Assembly: GCA_024741835.1 (NCBI GenBank)
Contig: JAENRP010000177.1
Coordinates: 14,599-78,598, forward strand
DNA from: Diplocarpon mali
Taxonomy: Eukaryota > Ascomycota > Leotiomycetes > Helotiales > Drepanopezizaceae
Direction: 5' to 3'
Length of the DNA stretch: 64,000 bases
The translations under genes were made by a program, and so were the position numbers. How positions within the stretch are numbered: position 1 is the stretch's first letter; every line of letters begins with the position of its first letter. Positions 34,364 to 44,249 of this stretch are shown here, one piece after another. The notes beneath the pieces are model-generated. The model saw nothing but the letters and a program-made list of their open reading frames with translations. It was not told the DNA's origin and did no database searches.

Positions 34364-36671
34364 AGACGGGAATCTCGGGAAGAGAAGCCTGCTGGTTGTT
34401 ATCGAAGGGGGCTCGCGAAACGAATTTCTTTGATGCTGTAGAGGCATGGGTTTTGACGAACTGACGAGAAATGAGTTATGGGCATTATATCACGGCTGTC
34501 TACTGTAGATCTAGAAAATAGCGTCGTTGTAATGAGCGAGACCGTCACGTGCGCCTGAAGTTCCTCTCCTTTTGCGCATCCTACGTACCTCGTCGTGTCC
34601 TCCTGTGAAAATTTCGCGGCTTGCGGTGGTCCGTGGGTGAGGCAAGTGTCATTCCCAACGGTGGAATGCTTGTCTGCCCCAGTACCTAATCGTGGTATCT
34701 AACATGCAACATGGCACTACATCAAAAACATGGCCAACTGGTAACAGGAAAACTTGATAGCCGTGTGGGCGTGGGCGGGGACCGGCCTGACAAGACCTAG
34801 CTATATGAAGCGCTGGTTGTATGTAAGCACCGATGCCAGCATCGGGTACCCAGGATGGTCTCGTCGACCAATCTACTCGCGATGTTGATCGATTGCACGT
34901 GATTCCTCACCCCCTGCTACAGACTGGATCGCTTACACTAGCCAAGGAAGGGCTGCAATGTTTACGCCGCCGTCATTTCCTCTGCCTCCCTTATCTTTCA
35001 CGATGCCACATCACCGCCCTTCTGCATCCGCTACTCGTGCTCTGCTCGTACGAGCAGCCTCTGCGCCGCCCGAGGATTTCTGTCACATCTCACCCCGTGC
35101 CATGGGCGTTTCTGCCCGCCCCCCTCGGTCTTTTCCTTCTTTCGCGAGATCGCATCCGAACCCAGACACGCCAGGCCAGTTCCGCGGAGGCCGACATGAC
35201 TCTGCCTCAGAAGCCAGGCGGGAGGCGGCGAGGGGGAGGGTTAGCGCCCTGAAGAGCCAAAACCGCTGAGGTGAACTCCGGCCAGGAGGTAGAGCTCAAG
35301 GTTGTTGTGCCACGCACAACTGCTCGGGAACTACCGATCTTGTCTCGCCTTGCTTTGTTTTCTTGGGTTCGCGTCCGGGGCGATGCAGCGATTGGATGGC
35401 ATTCCGCTCCCGGGGAGAGAAGAACGCACTTTCGGGTGAGAATCAGATGCTGACAGACGAGTAGCGAGATAGCCGTCCGATGCGTGATCCGCCGTCCTCG
35501 AAGCCCGAAACCACAACCGTGTAAGATAGCGTCCGGTAGTCGCGGCTTAAGGTTCAGAGCATTGATTTTAAGGTTTGAAATCGTCTGACATACCTCCTCT
35601 GCTCTTCTAAGTGGTTGGAATCCTTACTTTGCAGTGGATTTCGGCCCTGGCTTGGATCCACCGTCCGCGAGATCAACAAAATCGGAAGCATAGTTCCAGG
35701 TTCGGCGCGGAGGCTTCTCCGTCTGATCCGTCATATCAGGGCTAGGACTTGTCCCCTTGTTGCATAGAGCTTGTGCTACCACGCTCACTCGTTTTTCCAT
35801 TCCCACATGACGCCTGATGTATGGGCAGGATACGCTCAGTGGACGCCATTCAGCCTTTGCAGGATCTCACAAGTTGAGATCCTGGTCGCTGCCGTTCCAA
35901 GGCGCAGAGTAAGACACGGGTTGTCCAAACCGGAAAATGCGCACTTGAACTAGCTTTCTTGTCGAGGGTCGGAATCACATAAGAACCAGCTGTTGCCGGC
36001 CGAGTTGTCGGCCGCGACGGTGTTGATCTCCTCGATCTCTCGTGCTCACACTCTGCACTGCGTCAGAGGCCTAGACACGTCGACTTGCTTGGGCTGTAAT
36101 GGTGCACTCGTACAACGTCGTCACCAGCGGCAGCCTTGTCATCATGTGTGGAAACTGATGGGGGATCACAACAGACTTTGTTGACGTTCCTTCCGGTACG
36201 TCTTCCCGAAGGTCTTGTTCAGGCTGCTAAATCCCGCCGCGAAGAGATGCCGCCTTGATTTACGATGTGAATGATGGTAACCACGATGCAACATGAGAGA
36301 GGCGCGACAAAAAGCACATCGACTGGAGTGTAACGCGAATCCAATTCAATTGTTATAGGAATGTTGCTGATGTATATTTTAGATCAAATTTNNNNNNNNN
36401 NNNNNNNNNNNNNNNNNNNNNNNNNNNNNNNNNNNNNNNATTCCAAACTTCTGTCTAGTATCTCTCGCCACAGCACGAGAAATATCCCCATCAGTCTCAG
36501 GCACTGCCCAATCTTGTCTGTTATCTCATCTATCACAACGTTGTGGAACTCGGGTCGAAATCAGCGCTTGAGGTTCATGGTGCTTCTGGCACAACGGCGA
36601 TATCAGAAGATTCATCCTGTGACGAGGTCAACTTCCAATCATCATCGCTGGATTGGTTGTCTACTCACAGC
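34364..36671. other. Intergenic region, no supported gene
   Basis: About 2.3 kb with scattered open frames below 140 codons on both strands, none with domains or a consistent splice structure. It contains a sequence gap at 36392-36439. Confidence 0.45.
36392..36439. other. Assembly gap (48 N)
   Basis: Forty-eight N, flanked on the left by AT-rich sequence, 230 bp downstream of the small cysteine-protein gene. Confidence 0.99.
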
Positions 36672-36928
36672 CTAACAAGGCGTACCGCAGAAAGGGCATG
36701 CTTTGCCCGGAATGACCCATGATTCTTGACCGCTGGCGGCACACGTCGAGCACCGAACGCCCGTCATCTGCGCATACGTCAACACGGCTCCCCGAGATGA
36801 GGAGTGGAGATGCATACGGGAACGGCCTTCACCGACGGATTCAGGGTGGGCAGAGTTGTATTCTGGCAGACCAACGCTGGCGGCACGCCGTGGCCTCGAA
36901 CGGTACACTTGGGGGAGTTGCAGACCAT
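36672..36928 (-). CDS. 68-aa two-exon cysteine-rich protein, possible zinc-binding
   Basis: Exon 1 36928-36818; intron 36768-36817 (50 nt, GTATGC...GCGCAG with GTTGAC branch site); exon 2 36767-36672. Both exons are phase 0 and join as NPSVKAVP|MTGVRCSTCAAS. The product has nine cysteines: MVCNSPKC near the start, LVC, then C-x2-C (CSTC) and C-x2-C-x3-C (CPFCGTPC) at the very end, separated by ESWVIPGKA. Paired CxxC motifs with an intervening basic/Trp segment look like a small zinc ribbon. Without splicing, neither frame encodes both cysteine pairs, which argues that the intron is real. No signal peptide is present. Function unknown. Confidence 0.55.
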
Positions 36929-39694
36929 GTTGGCGGCTGGCGTGAAGCTGGAGGGTGAGAAGTTCTGGACGAGAGGGGAAAGCCGGAGCGAACTTGGACG
37001 GCAATAGGATGGATGGGGGGTAGGCTGGACGAGTTGAGGGAATAGTTGGTGAGTGCTTTGGCTCGATCGAGGTCGGGCAGGGTGGCTTATATGCTTTTCG
37101 TGAAATGTTTCTGGCACAGCTTCGCAGCCAGCGGTCTTGCAGGAGGCCACCCAAATTTGGCCGACGAACGGGCGACAGACATCGGGAAAGAGATTGGCTC
37201 AGCTGATTTACGGAAGTCTGCCTAGATCATAGTGAACACAGCTTTACAGATCTTACCGTCTGCAGGCGGGCACCCATCGACGGCTATTACGCTACGCTAC
37301 ATCTGAGCCGGCAGTGTGAAACTCGACCCTAGATCGGAATGGCTCCCTGACTCTGGATTCTCTGTGCCTGTCGACTGGGAGAGTTACTCTATCATGCGGA
37401 GTCCACGGGCACCAGGGGATAGCCGCAATCTTAGACTTCGCCAACCCCCAAAAGCAAGCGAGTGGGTTTCTCTCTGGATAGGTGCGGCGCCGCGGACGCA
37501 AACAACCGAGTCGCAATCGAACAGCATTGGCCGCATCCGATCAGAGCTTGGAGGCGTTGATGTCGACCTGGATCTAAAGCAGCGACACCGTCTGATACGT
37601 CACAAAGACGAGTACCCAGCACCGCGAACCCCCCCCCCCCCCCNGTCACGGGGGGGAGGAAGGGGGGGAATTAACTTTTTCCTGTCACAGCAAACAGAAA
37701 AACCAACGAGCGTAGCAGATCCTCTCAGATCTGGTGCTTCGTCTACGCGCACCTCCAGCTCGAATGGACATCAGCGACGAGCGGAACATACGAACGCTGC
37801 CCGGATCCTGCGTGCACCACACTCCACTCGGACCAATCGACTCTCGAGTCGACACATTCTCCAAGGATCGTGTACTCGCGATGTGCGCCTGCGGATCTTC
37901 CGCCATCATGTCGACTATCAGAAGCATGTTCGGGGGTGGGGGGGGGTCGATATGCGACGGTTGACATGTTGATAGCGTCGTCGACCTCGGACCTGACACG
38001 CGATGCAGAGGAGAGCCGTTGACCGTGCTGCTGCTGCTGCCGCTGCCGCTGCCGATATCCAGACGCGTCACACTCGTCCCAACGGGGTCTTGGAGGGTTG
38101 GACGGGGGGGCAGGGTCTCCGAAACTGGCGAGATGTCGCGGAGCCGAAATGCAGCGGGCACGCATCCCACGGTGCGAGGACGACGCATCACGCCCGCTTG
38201 GCCCAGGAGACAACTCCGGATCAGATCCGCTGCTGGCCAGGTGTACGGCCGATCTCCTCGCGGCCGTCTCCCAGCCCCAATGAGAGAGCCGGGCGGCCGT
38301 GGATGCTCAGTTGCCAACACGGGCCTCGATGCGACATGTCACTTTGTCCACACTGGCCGAGCAGCTGGGCCGCGGATTCCGAGATCTTTCCCCCCGTCGC
38401 CCTCCCTTGGCCCCCCTTGGGAGCTGAGGTGAGCACGGCAACAGCGGCAGAAGGTCTGGCGGGAGTCTGCATCTTCGCCATCCCGAATGATCGGGACGCA
38501 CACGCCAGCCTGCCATGTCGCCCGGGCGCCAGATGAGAGATGCACTGGCCCGCCGTGCAACGAAATAAGACTTTTTCTTGACGGGCCGCTGCCGCGTCGA
38601 GGGGAGGGGGCAGCTGTCGGCGCCCCCGACACACGGGTGCTCGCCGGCGGCATGGACTGGGCAGGCCGAGGAGGAATCCCGCGGTGATGTCGGCTGGCCC
38701 GGGGACGGGGAGGGGGACAGGAGGGAGGAGGAACTCGCGCGCAATCCGACGGCGCCCGGGACGGCGACGGCGACGGGGACAGGAGGGAGGAGGATCTCGC
38801 GCGCCCTTCCCGCCGCCAGTCTTCCGCGACAACCCTCGACCTGTCCGTGGTCCGTCGAGCTGCGCCGGATCCGTCGGGGGCGCAGGAGGCGGCCACGGAC
38901 TCCGCCCAAAAAGCAAAACCAACCCTGGCCGACGATCAAGTGGAGGGGGAGGGATCATGCACGCCCGCCCAGATAAGGCCCTGGCGGGATCTCGCAACGT
39001 CTCTCATCGCAACCTGCGCACGGAGGTGCTCGACACCTGGAATCCCTCGAGCACAGACGGCCGAGGGGTGGACGGTGGGGGGGGGGGGACGTGAACGCTC
39101 TCTTGGATCACGATGAGTACCAACGTCTCGCTGCCGCCGAGTCTCTATCGTCTCGCTCAACCGACACTGTGTGTGGCCCTGGCCCCTCCCCCCCCAGCGG
39201 TCGACGGGGTCTATCCTGGGATGCTGTCTTTTTGAGGTTGGGCCTGGGTGTCTCTGTCGCGGACCGTGTCCCGTACGGTTCTGCCCGCGATGGTCTCTCC
39301 CTGGCGGACGGTGGATGGCCAAACATACGAGTCGCACGCGACCCATCACCTCTCCCTCACGAGACGGATCCCGCGTACGACTGCTCGCAGCCGCAGCCGA
39401 GGCCGCCCCAACTCCATCTACTGCATCCGAGCGACGACGAGTAACAAGCCCCAGCAACCCCCCCCATCGCCCCGCGCCCGGCCCAAGCTCTCTCTTCCTC
39501 GCCCCCCCCCCACGGCGTTCGACACGGCGCGCGCACCACCCGCTCCGCGCAGCCGGCGGCCGGAGGGTGACCCTCTGCCCTCCGCCCTGCCCTCCGCGGG
39601 CTGCTGAACGGGGGGCCTCTTGGTTCCTGGCCCAGGGGGTAGGCGGGCCAGGGTCCTCGCGGCGGATCTAGGCACCTGCAGCCCGCTGGGGCGA

Positions 39695-39725
39695 GGGGGA
39701 GGGGAGGGGAGGGGAGGGAGGAGGG
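39695..39725 (+). repeat. G-run cluster, predicted G-quadruplex
   Basis: Consecutive runs G5-A-G4-A-G4-A-G4-A-G3 followed by AGGAGGG on the plus strand. Four or more G runs of at least three with 1-nt loops is the strongest class of quadruplex-forming sequence. Confidence 0.85.
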
Positions 39726-39750
39726 AGAAGGCTAGTCGAGCAGAGTGGCG

Positions 39751-39810
39751 TCGAGGGGAGTCGAGGGGAGTCGAGGGGAGTCGAGGGGAGTCGAGGGGAG
39801 TCGAGTAGGG
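39751..39810 (+). repeat. 10-bp minisatellite (TCGAGGGGAG)
   Basis: Five perfect head-to-tail copies (39751-39800) plus a sixth that diverges after TCGAG. The plus strand is purine-rich. It lies directly downstream of the G-run cluster. Confidence 0.95.
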
Positions 39811-40130
39811 AAAGGTAGCGGAGAGTTGGTAGCGGAGAGCAGGGCTGAGGAGAGCAGAGCTGAGGAGAGGAGAGTTCGTAGAGGAGAGTTGGTGAGTAGA
39901 GGAGAGTTAGTAGAGGAGAGCAGAGTTAGTAGAGGAGAGCACAGCTGAGTAGATTTAGAAGAGTTGGTAGAGTTCGTAGGGTAGAATTAGTAGAGGAGAG
40001 CAGAGTAGAGCACAGCTGAGTAGGGTAGCGTCCGTAGGGTAGAGTTCGCAGAGTAGAGTCAGTAGAGCAGTCCTCAGCAGACCTGAGTAGAGTGAGCAGA
40101 GCAGCGCAGAGCAGACCTGCAAGACTTCCC
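39811..40130 (+). repeat. Degenerate purine-rich satellite (GAGAG/GTAGA words)
   Basis: About 320 bp made of AGAGGAGAGCAGAG, AGTTGGTAGAG and GTAGGGTAGAG words with few pyrimidine runs on the plus strand. No single exact period; it looks like an old, diverged array. Occasional TAGGG words are not telomeric TTAGGG arrays. Confidence 0.75.
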
Positions 40131-40354
40131 AGCGCCGAGCAGCGCCGAGCACAGCAGAGCATCCATGCCAGACCCTCGCCGCACCGCTTCTCCGGTCTGC
40201 TGCCCGGGCAGCGGGGAGGTGTCGACGTGCCGGCCTGCGTCTCTCTCGGAATGGATTCCGAGCGGGACAGCCGGCGCAGCGTCCGAGTCGTAGATTTATA
40301 TGCAGTGTGTATCGGAGAGGTGATCTGAGGGTTGGTGATGGGCTATGAGGCAGA

Positions 40355-40695
40355 GATGTGTAGAGTGTGTAGGATGTGTAGGTTATGGATTATGGATTAT
40401 GAAGATTGTGGAGATTGTGTAGATTATGTGGGTTGTGTAGGTTGTGTAGGTTGTGTAGATTGTGTAGGATGTGTAGATTGTGTAGATTGTGTAGGTTATG
40501 GATTGTGTAGGTTGTGTAGGTTGTGTAGGTTATATAGGTTGTGTAGGTTATATAGGTTGTGTAGGTTATGTAGGTTATATAGGTTATGTGGGTTATGTAG
40601 AGTATGTAGGTTGTGTAGGTTATATAGGTTGTGTAGGTTATGTAGGTTATATAGGTTATGTGGGTTATGTAGGTTATGTAGGTTATGTAGGTTAC
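40355..40695 (+). repeat. 9-bp T/G-rich minisatellite (TGTGTAGGT family) with 72-bp higher-order copy
   Basis: Units such as GTGTAGGTT, ATGTAGGTT and ATATAGGTT repeat every 9 bp for about 340 bp. A block starting at 40549 recurs nearly exactly at 40621, an offset of 72 bp (eight units), so the array has a higher-order period. C is almost absent on the plus strand. Confidence 0.9.
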
Positions 40696-40776
40696 ATAGA
40701 TTATATAGATCATATAGATCATATAGATCATATAGATCATATAGATCATATAGATCATATAGATTATATAGATTAT
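40696..40776 (+). repeat. 9-bp minisatellite (ATAGATCAT)
   Basis: About seven units of ATAGATCAT, flanked by ATAGATTAT variants, continuing the 9-bp phase of the T/G-rich array. Confidence 0.92.
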
Positions 40777-40867
40777 ACAGAATGTGGACTATCATCTCTC
40801 TAGAGCTGATAGGAGATTCAGAACCCGTCTAGATCCTTGTGAGTTGTATGGTGATTACATTCTCGTT

Positions 40868-40921
40868 ACCTACAATACCTACATTACCTACAATACCTAC
40901 AATACCTATAATACCTACAAG
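40868..40921 (+). repeat. 9-bp minisatellite (ACCTACAAT), inverse of the T/G array
   Basis: Six units of 9 bp. The reverse complement of the unit is ATTGTAGGT, nearly the unit of the array at 40355-40695, so the two arrays are in inverted orientation about 175 bp apart. Confidence 0.9.
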
Positions 40922-40959
40922 CTATCACAGAGCATACCCCTTGTCGGACGACTGTATAT

Positions 40960-41190
40960 CAATTATATATAGATTATATACAATTATGTACAAATTACAT
41001 ACAATTACATACAGACACATACAAATTACATACAATTATATACAATTACATACAGACTGCATACAAATTACATATAAATTACACACAAATACATACAGAC
41101 TACATACAAATTACATACAAATTACATACAAATTACATACAAATTACATACAAATTACATACAAATACATACAATATATACAATACCGAC
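40960..41190 (+). repeat. 11-bp A-rich minisatellite (TACATACAAAT)
   Basis: Degenerate units from about 40970, then about six perfect 11-bp copies from 41101 to 41166, ending in diverged copies. G is nearly absent on the plus strand. Confidence 0.92.
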
Positions 41191-42944
41191 CATCCTACAA
41201 ACTACCATACCTACAAACTACCACACATCATACCCCCACACGTCGGACGACCGACCTCTCGACCTCCCTGCCGCGGAACCGCCACTCGGTCCCCGTCCAG
41301 AGCAGGCAGTGTGATTCCTGCACAGACTCCGCGGGCGTACTGCCGCGGCCAGCGGCAAGGCGCCGGCGCGGGCCTGCAGGGAGAGAGAGGTATCATGGGG
41401 GCCCATGGGGGGGCTGCTGCTGCTGTATCGTCGCACCCCCTCTCCCTCGCCGTGGCCTGCAAGCAGGTGGGCGGACAGTATCTCCATCACCCGGTCGCGG
41501 GCCAACCACCGTCTCGCCTCCCCCGAGAAGCCGGATCAGCGGTCCACGCGGTGCAGCCCGCTGGTTAGCCAGAGAGGAGAGGGGGGACGAGGTGCAGGAG
41601 GAGAAGAAGGAGAAGAAGAAGCAGAAGAAGAAAACAAGGAGGCTTGCAAGGTCGGATAGACTCTCATCTGCTATCGGTTTGGCCGGCGACAGGGTGCGCT
41701 GCTCTGCGCACGGCATGGTCTAGACTGCATCGCAGGACCGTGCCAGAGGCGCTCCGGCGCGTCCCTCCTCCCCCCCCCCTCGTCGTCGCTGATGAGGAAA
41801 GTCTATTTGATGAGGCGACAGCCCGGGCGTCCCTGACGCGACTCTTCTTTCCATCTCTCGCCTCGGGAAGACTTGGCCAGACTGCGAGTATCCTCCCACC
41901 CCTTTCCCCGTCGACACTTTTCTTTTCCCCCCCCCCCTCGCGCAGCCAGACGGCGAGCACTCGAGACGCGGCAGTGCAACGGGGTGAGGCCAACGCCAAC
42001 GCCAACGCCAACGCCAGATCCCCCCGTGCTCCAGCCTCCCCGACGGACGACGGGGCGCTTCGCATCCGTCGAACCCTGTACCGCCTTCAGAGCGGCAGCG
42101 GCAGGTGCACGGGACGGCTCGAATCGAGATCGGTCAGATATCACCCAGATAGCATCGTCGTGCGACGTCGGCAATCGTCCTCCGCGGGAGGGTCCCCCCC
42201 GTTGCGTGCCCATGTGCCCGGGTGTCTGGCGCTGCAACGTCGGACGGCATGCGGCGGGCAGGTGCCGGACGCTGGACGCACGAGTATATTGTCTTGTTGA
42301 CTGTACATTCGTCCCACCGAGAGCGCTTTCTCGCAGCGACCCCCGAGCCCCCCGTCGGTAGCCAGTCGATCGGCCTCGGCCGTGCTGCTGGTGCTGGTGC
42401 TGGCTGCCGCCGGTGCTTCCGCTCCCGCTCGGGGGAGCATGCAGGTTGGCCTGTCGCCGCTCGACTCGACTCAACTCCACGCCACGCCACGCCTTGCCAC
42501 TCCTCTCCACGGCGGCTTGCGAATCGCAAACATTGCCTGCGGGAGAGCTCGGGCGCCTCTCTGCTCTTCGGCCGTCGTCCCGTCTCATCACACCACGCGC
42601 CCAGGGTGGTCTCTTTAGAGTTTGCAACCCGAGCCTGGCAGCAGTTGTTCGGTGGGGGCGGGCGGGCGTGCCTTCGCGCTCTTGACGTCGCGGCCCGTCG
42701 GATTCGAGGTATCGATCGTCCCATCTCACACCCGGCGCGGGGGGAGCGCCGTGCTTCGGATGTCCAGGGCGGATCGCGTAGGTGGATGGGGGGGGGGGTC
42801 TGGCTTTGGGGGCCAGGCCTCCGGAAGCACTTCTGCAGTGGCGTGTTTCCTCGTCTGTGTGGACCCTCATCGACGGGAGGCAGTCGGGCATCTCATGTAT
42901 CGGTCGTCCCGGGCACCAAGCCCCCGCCGACAGATGCTACGACG

Positions 42945-43146
42945 ATGCCCTCGGCCTTCGATGCGCTGGCGTCTCCGGAGATGCCTCGCGTCGAGCGCTT
43001 CGACCGCTTGCTTGACATCCAGAACAGCCGGCGCCCATGGGGGCCAGTCGACGTCGACCTCGGACGAGCACGATCGCTCCTCCACACTGCTCTCGGCGAC
43101 ATGCAGGCTCATTTCCAGGAACCCGACGCCGAGACGCTGGCTACGA
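42945..43146 (+). CDS. Possible exon of a hypothetical protein
   Basis: The ATG at 42945 opens 67 codons that read like protein (MPSAFDALASPEMPRVERFD, then LLDIQNSRRPWGPVDVDLGR and a helical stretch up to QEPDAETLAT), ending at a consensus donor A|GTACGTG at 43147. I could not place the next exon; unspliced, the frame runs to 43418 through sequence that includes a foldback element. Upstream sequence is G-rich non-coding. No family was recognised. It may be a real multi-exon gene, a remnant, or a chance frame in GC-rich DNA. Confidence 0.25.
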
Positions 43147-43259
43147 GTACGTGCTCGTGCATGCTAGGTGCACTCTTGCGGCCGCGATACACCACCTCGT
43201 GGAGAGCATCTACTCGATACATACTTCGAAGTATATTGCCTGGAGTGCTTCGTCGCCCG

Positions 43260-43374
43260 TCGTCGCAGGCCAACAAGAGACCACATGGGGGTGTACTCAA
43301 CCCGGCCCACGCACGCTCAAACCCCCTTGATCTGTTGCGGCTTCGTGAGATGGTGTTTTGCTGGCCTGCGACGA
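43260..43374. repeat. Small foldback element, copy 1 (24-bp terminal inverted repeats)
   Basis: The left end 43260-43283 (TCGTCGCAGGCCAACAAGAG...) and right end 43351-43374 are imperfect inverted repeats (about 20 of 24 positions match). The interior is about 67 bp. The interior and both ends recur in inverted orientation at 43511-43642. Confidence 0.6.
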
Positions 43375-43510
43375 AGCATCTCGCCCTGTGCTGCGCATAC
43401 CGACGAATGGAGCCGTGAAGCCCCTGGAGTATACACAGGAAAGCCTCTGCGCCAAGCTCCAGGGGATCGATCCATCTGCGACAGGTGTGCGTTTGCAGTT
43501 CCGTGATACC

Positions 43511-43642
43511 TCGTCGCAGGCCAACGAAAACCACAAGAGTGTCGGTCCAGGGGTGAGAGGCGGGGGTTTCAATGTGCGTGTGCGAGGTTCGACGTACCTT
43601 TTCTTTCATATGGTGTTGTGGTGTTTTGACGGCCGGCGACGG
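43511..43642. repeat. Small foldback element, copy 2 (inverted relative to copy 1)
   Basis: The left end 43511-43533 (TCGTCGCAGGCCAACGAAAA...) is nearly identical to the left end of copy 1. The right end 43619-43642 is a more diverged inverse. The interior word GGGGGTTT...GTGCGTG is the reverse complement of the CACGCACGCTCAAACCCCC region of copy 1, so the two interiors are in opposite orientation. Confidence 0.55.
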
Positions 43643-43677
43643 CAGCAAGTAATTGGGCATCAAGGACCTCTCGCCTC

Positions 43678-44245
43678 TCATCTTGCCATATCATTCCAAC
43701 GCGCTCGCGAGGGCTTTCGCGGGTCTGCCAATGCTGCGAGGTGGTTTCGGGCTCGCAGCTCCGGGCAGGGAATTGAGCGCCGTGGCTGCACGAGGAGTGA
43801 GAGTCATGTGATGTGTAGAACAAGAACAGTCACGCGCTTCGCAGCTCGTTCCACACATAGACACCCACACCCGCAGCCGCACACCAACACATCTTTCATC
43901 TCTGCCAACGAGCCCGGCCTCAGAAACGAAGGCTTCAAGATGCTCTGGCTGCTCACCAGGTCGTGCACATCTGCCTGCCGTCTGCCTCACCTGGTATAGC
44001 CGGCAGATCGATGGGAGCAACAGCGCATGGCCGTTCGCTCGTCCCCGGTTGCGCAACTCGGTTGGTGGCACCGCACTCGGAACTTTGAAATCCTCCTGGA
44101 TGGCATTTTCCCCCTTCGCACCGCCATACTTCGCGTTCACGGCACCGGGCGTCATATGCAGGATGTCCGTGTAGCGAATCTTCGGCGTCGTCCACCAGCA
44201 GGTGATGGGCAGTTCGTTCGACTCGGGAAGATCAGATCGATCGGC
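43678..44245 (-). CDS. Possible spliced gene remnant, unknown protein
   Basis: The open stretch 44245-43991 reads ...DLPESNELPITCWWTTPKIR, then YTDILHMTPGAVNAKYGG and VPSAVPPTELRNRGRANGHA, and ends ICRLYQ at a consensus donor CAG|GTGAGG. An intron 43786-43990 (205 nt, TCGTGCAG acceptor with a CATGACTC branch region) joins it in phase to 43785-43678, which encodes PRRSIPCPELRARNHLAALA and ends WNDMAR-stop. Upstream in the same frame, across a single TGA at 44246-44248, another 65 codons are open (44249-44447). So either a short intron or earlier exon is missed, or this is a pseudogene with a premature stop. No family was recognised. Confidence 0.3.
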
Positions 44246-44249
44246 TCAG

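Larger units (their letters stand above)
36929..42944. other. GC-rich gene-poor tract with homopolymers and minisatellites
   Basis: Long overlapping open frames in several phases are an effect of high GC and repeats, not genes. Homopolymers are common: 15 C at 37629-37643 ending in a single N at 37644, G runs near 37656 and 37930, and G/C runs of 8-10 at 39079, 39509 and 42788. A hexamer GCCAAC repeat lies at about 41988-42014. Specific repeats from 39.7 to 41.2 kb are listed separately. Confidence 0.5.

Noticed and set aside
39980..40060. TAGGG words suggesting telomeric repeat
   Set aside because: No consecutive TTAGGG units; the words are part of a degenerate purine satellite, and genes lie on both sides.
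40332..40832. 166-codon plus frame and matching minus frames (CVGYVG-type and YITYIT-type repeats)
   Set aside because: The 9-bp period keeps all frames open; the peptides are translations of the minisatellite.
40355..41190. CRISPR-like look of repeated short units
   Set aside because: Units are contiguous with no unique spacers, and the organism is eukaryotic.
41803..42891. 362-codon minus frame
   Set aside because: Arg/Gly/Pro-rich composition from GC-rich DNA, with poly-C/G and GCCAAC hexamer translations; no domain.
42222..43418. 398-codon plus frame
   Set aside because: Open by high GC and passing through a poly-G tract and a foldback element; only the 42945-43146 part is mildly protein-like and is listed as such.
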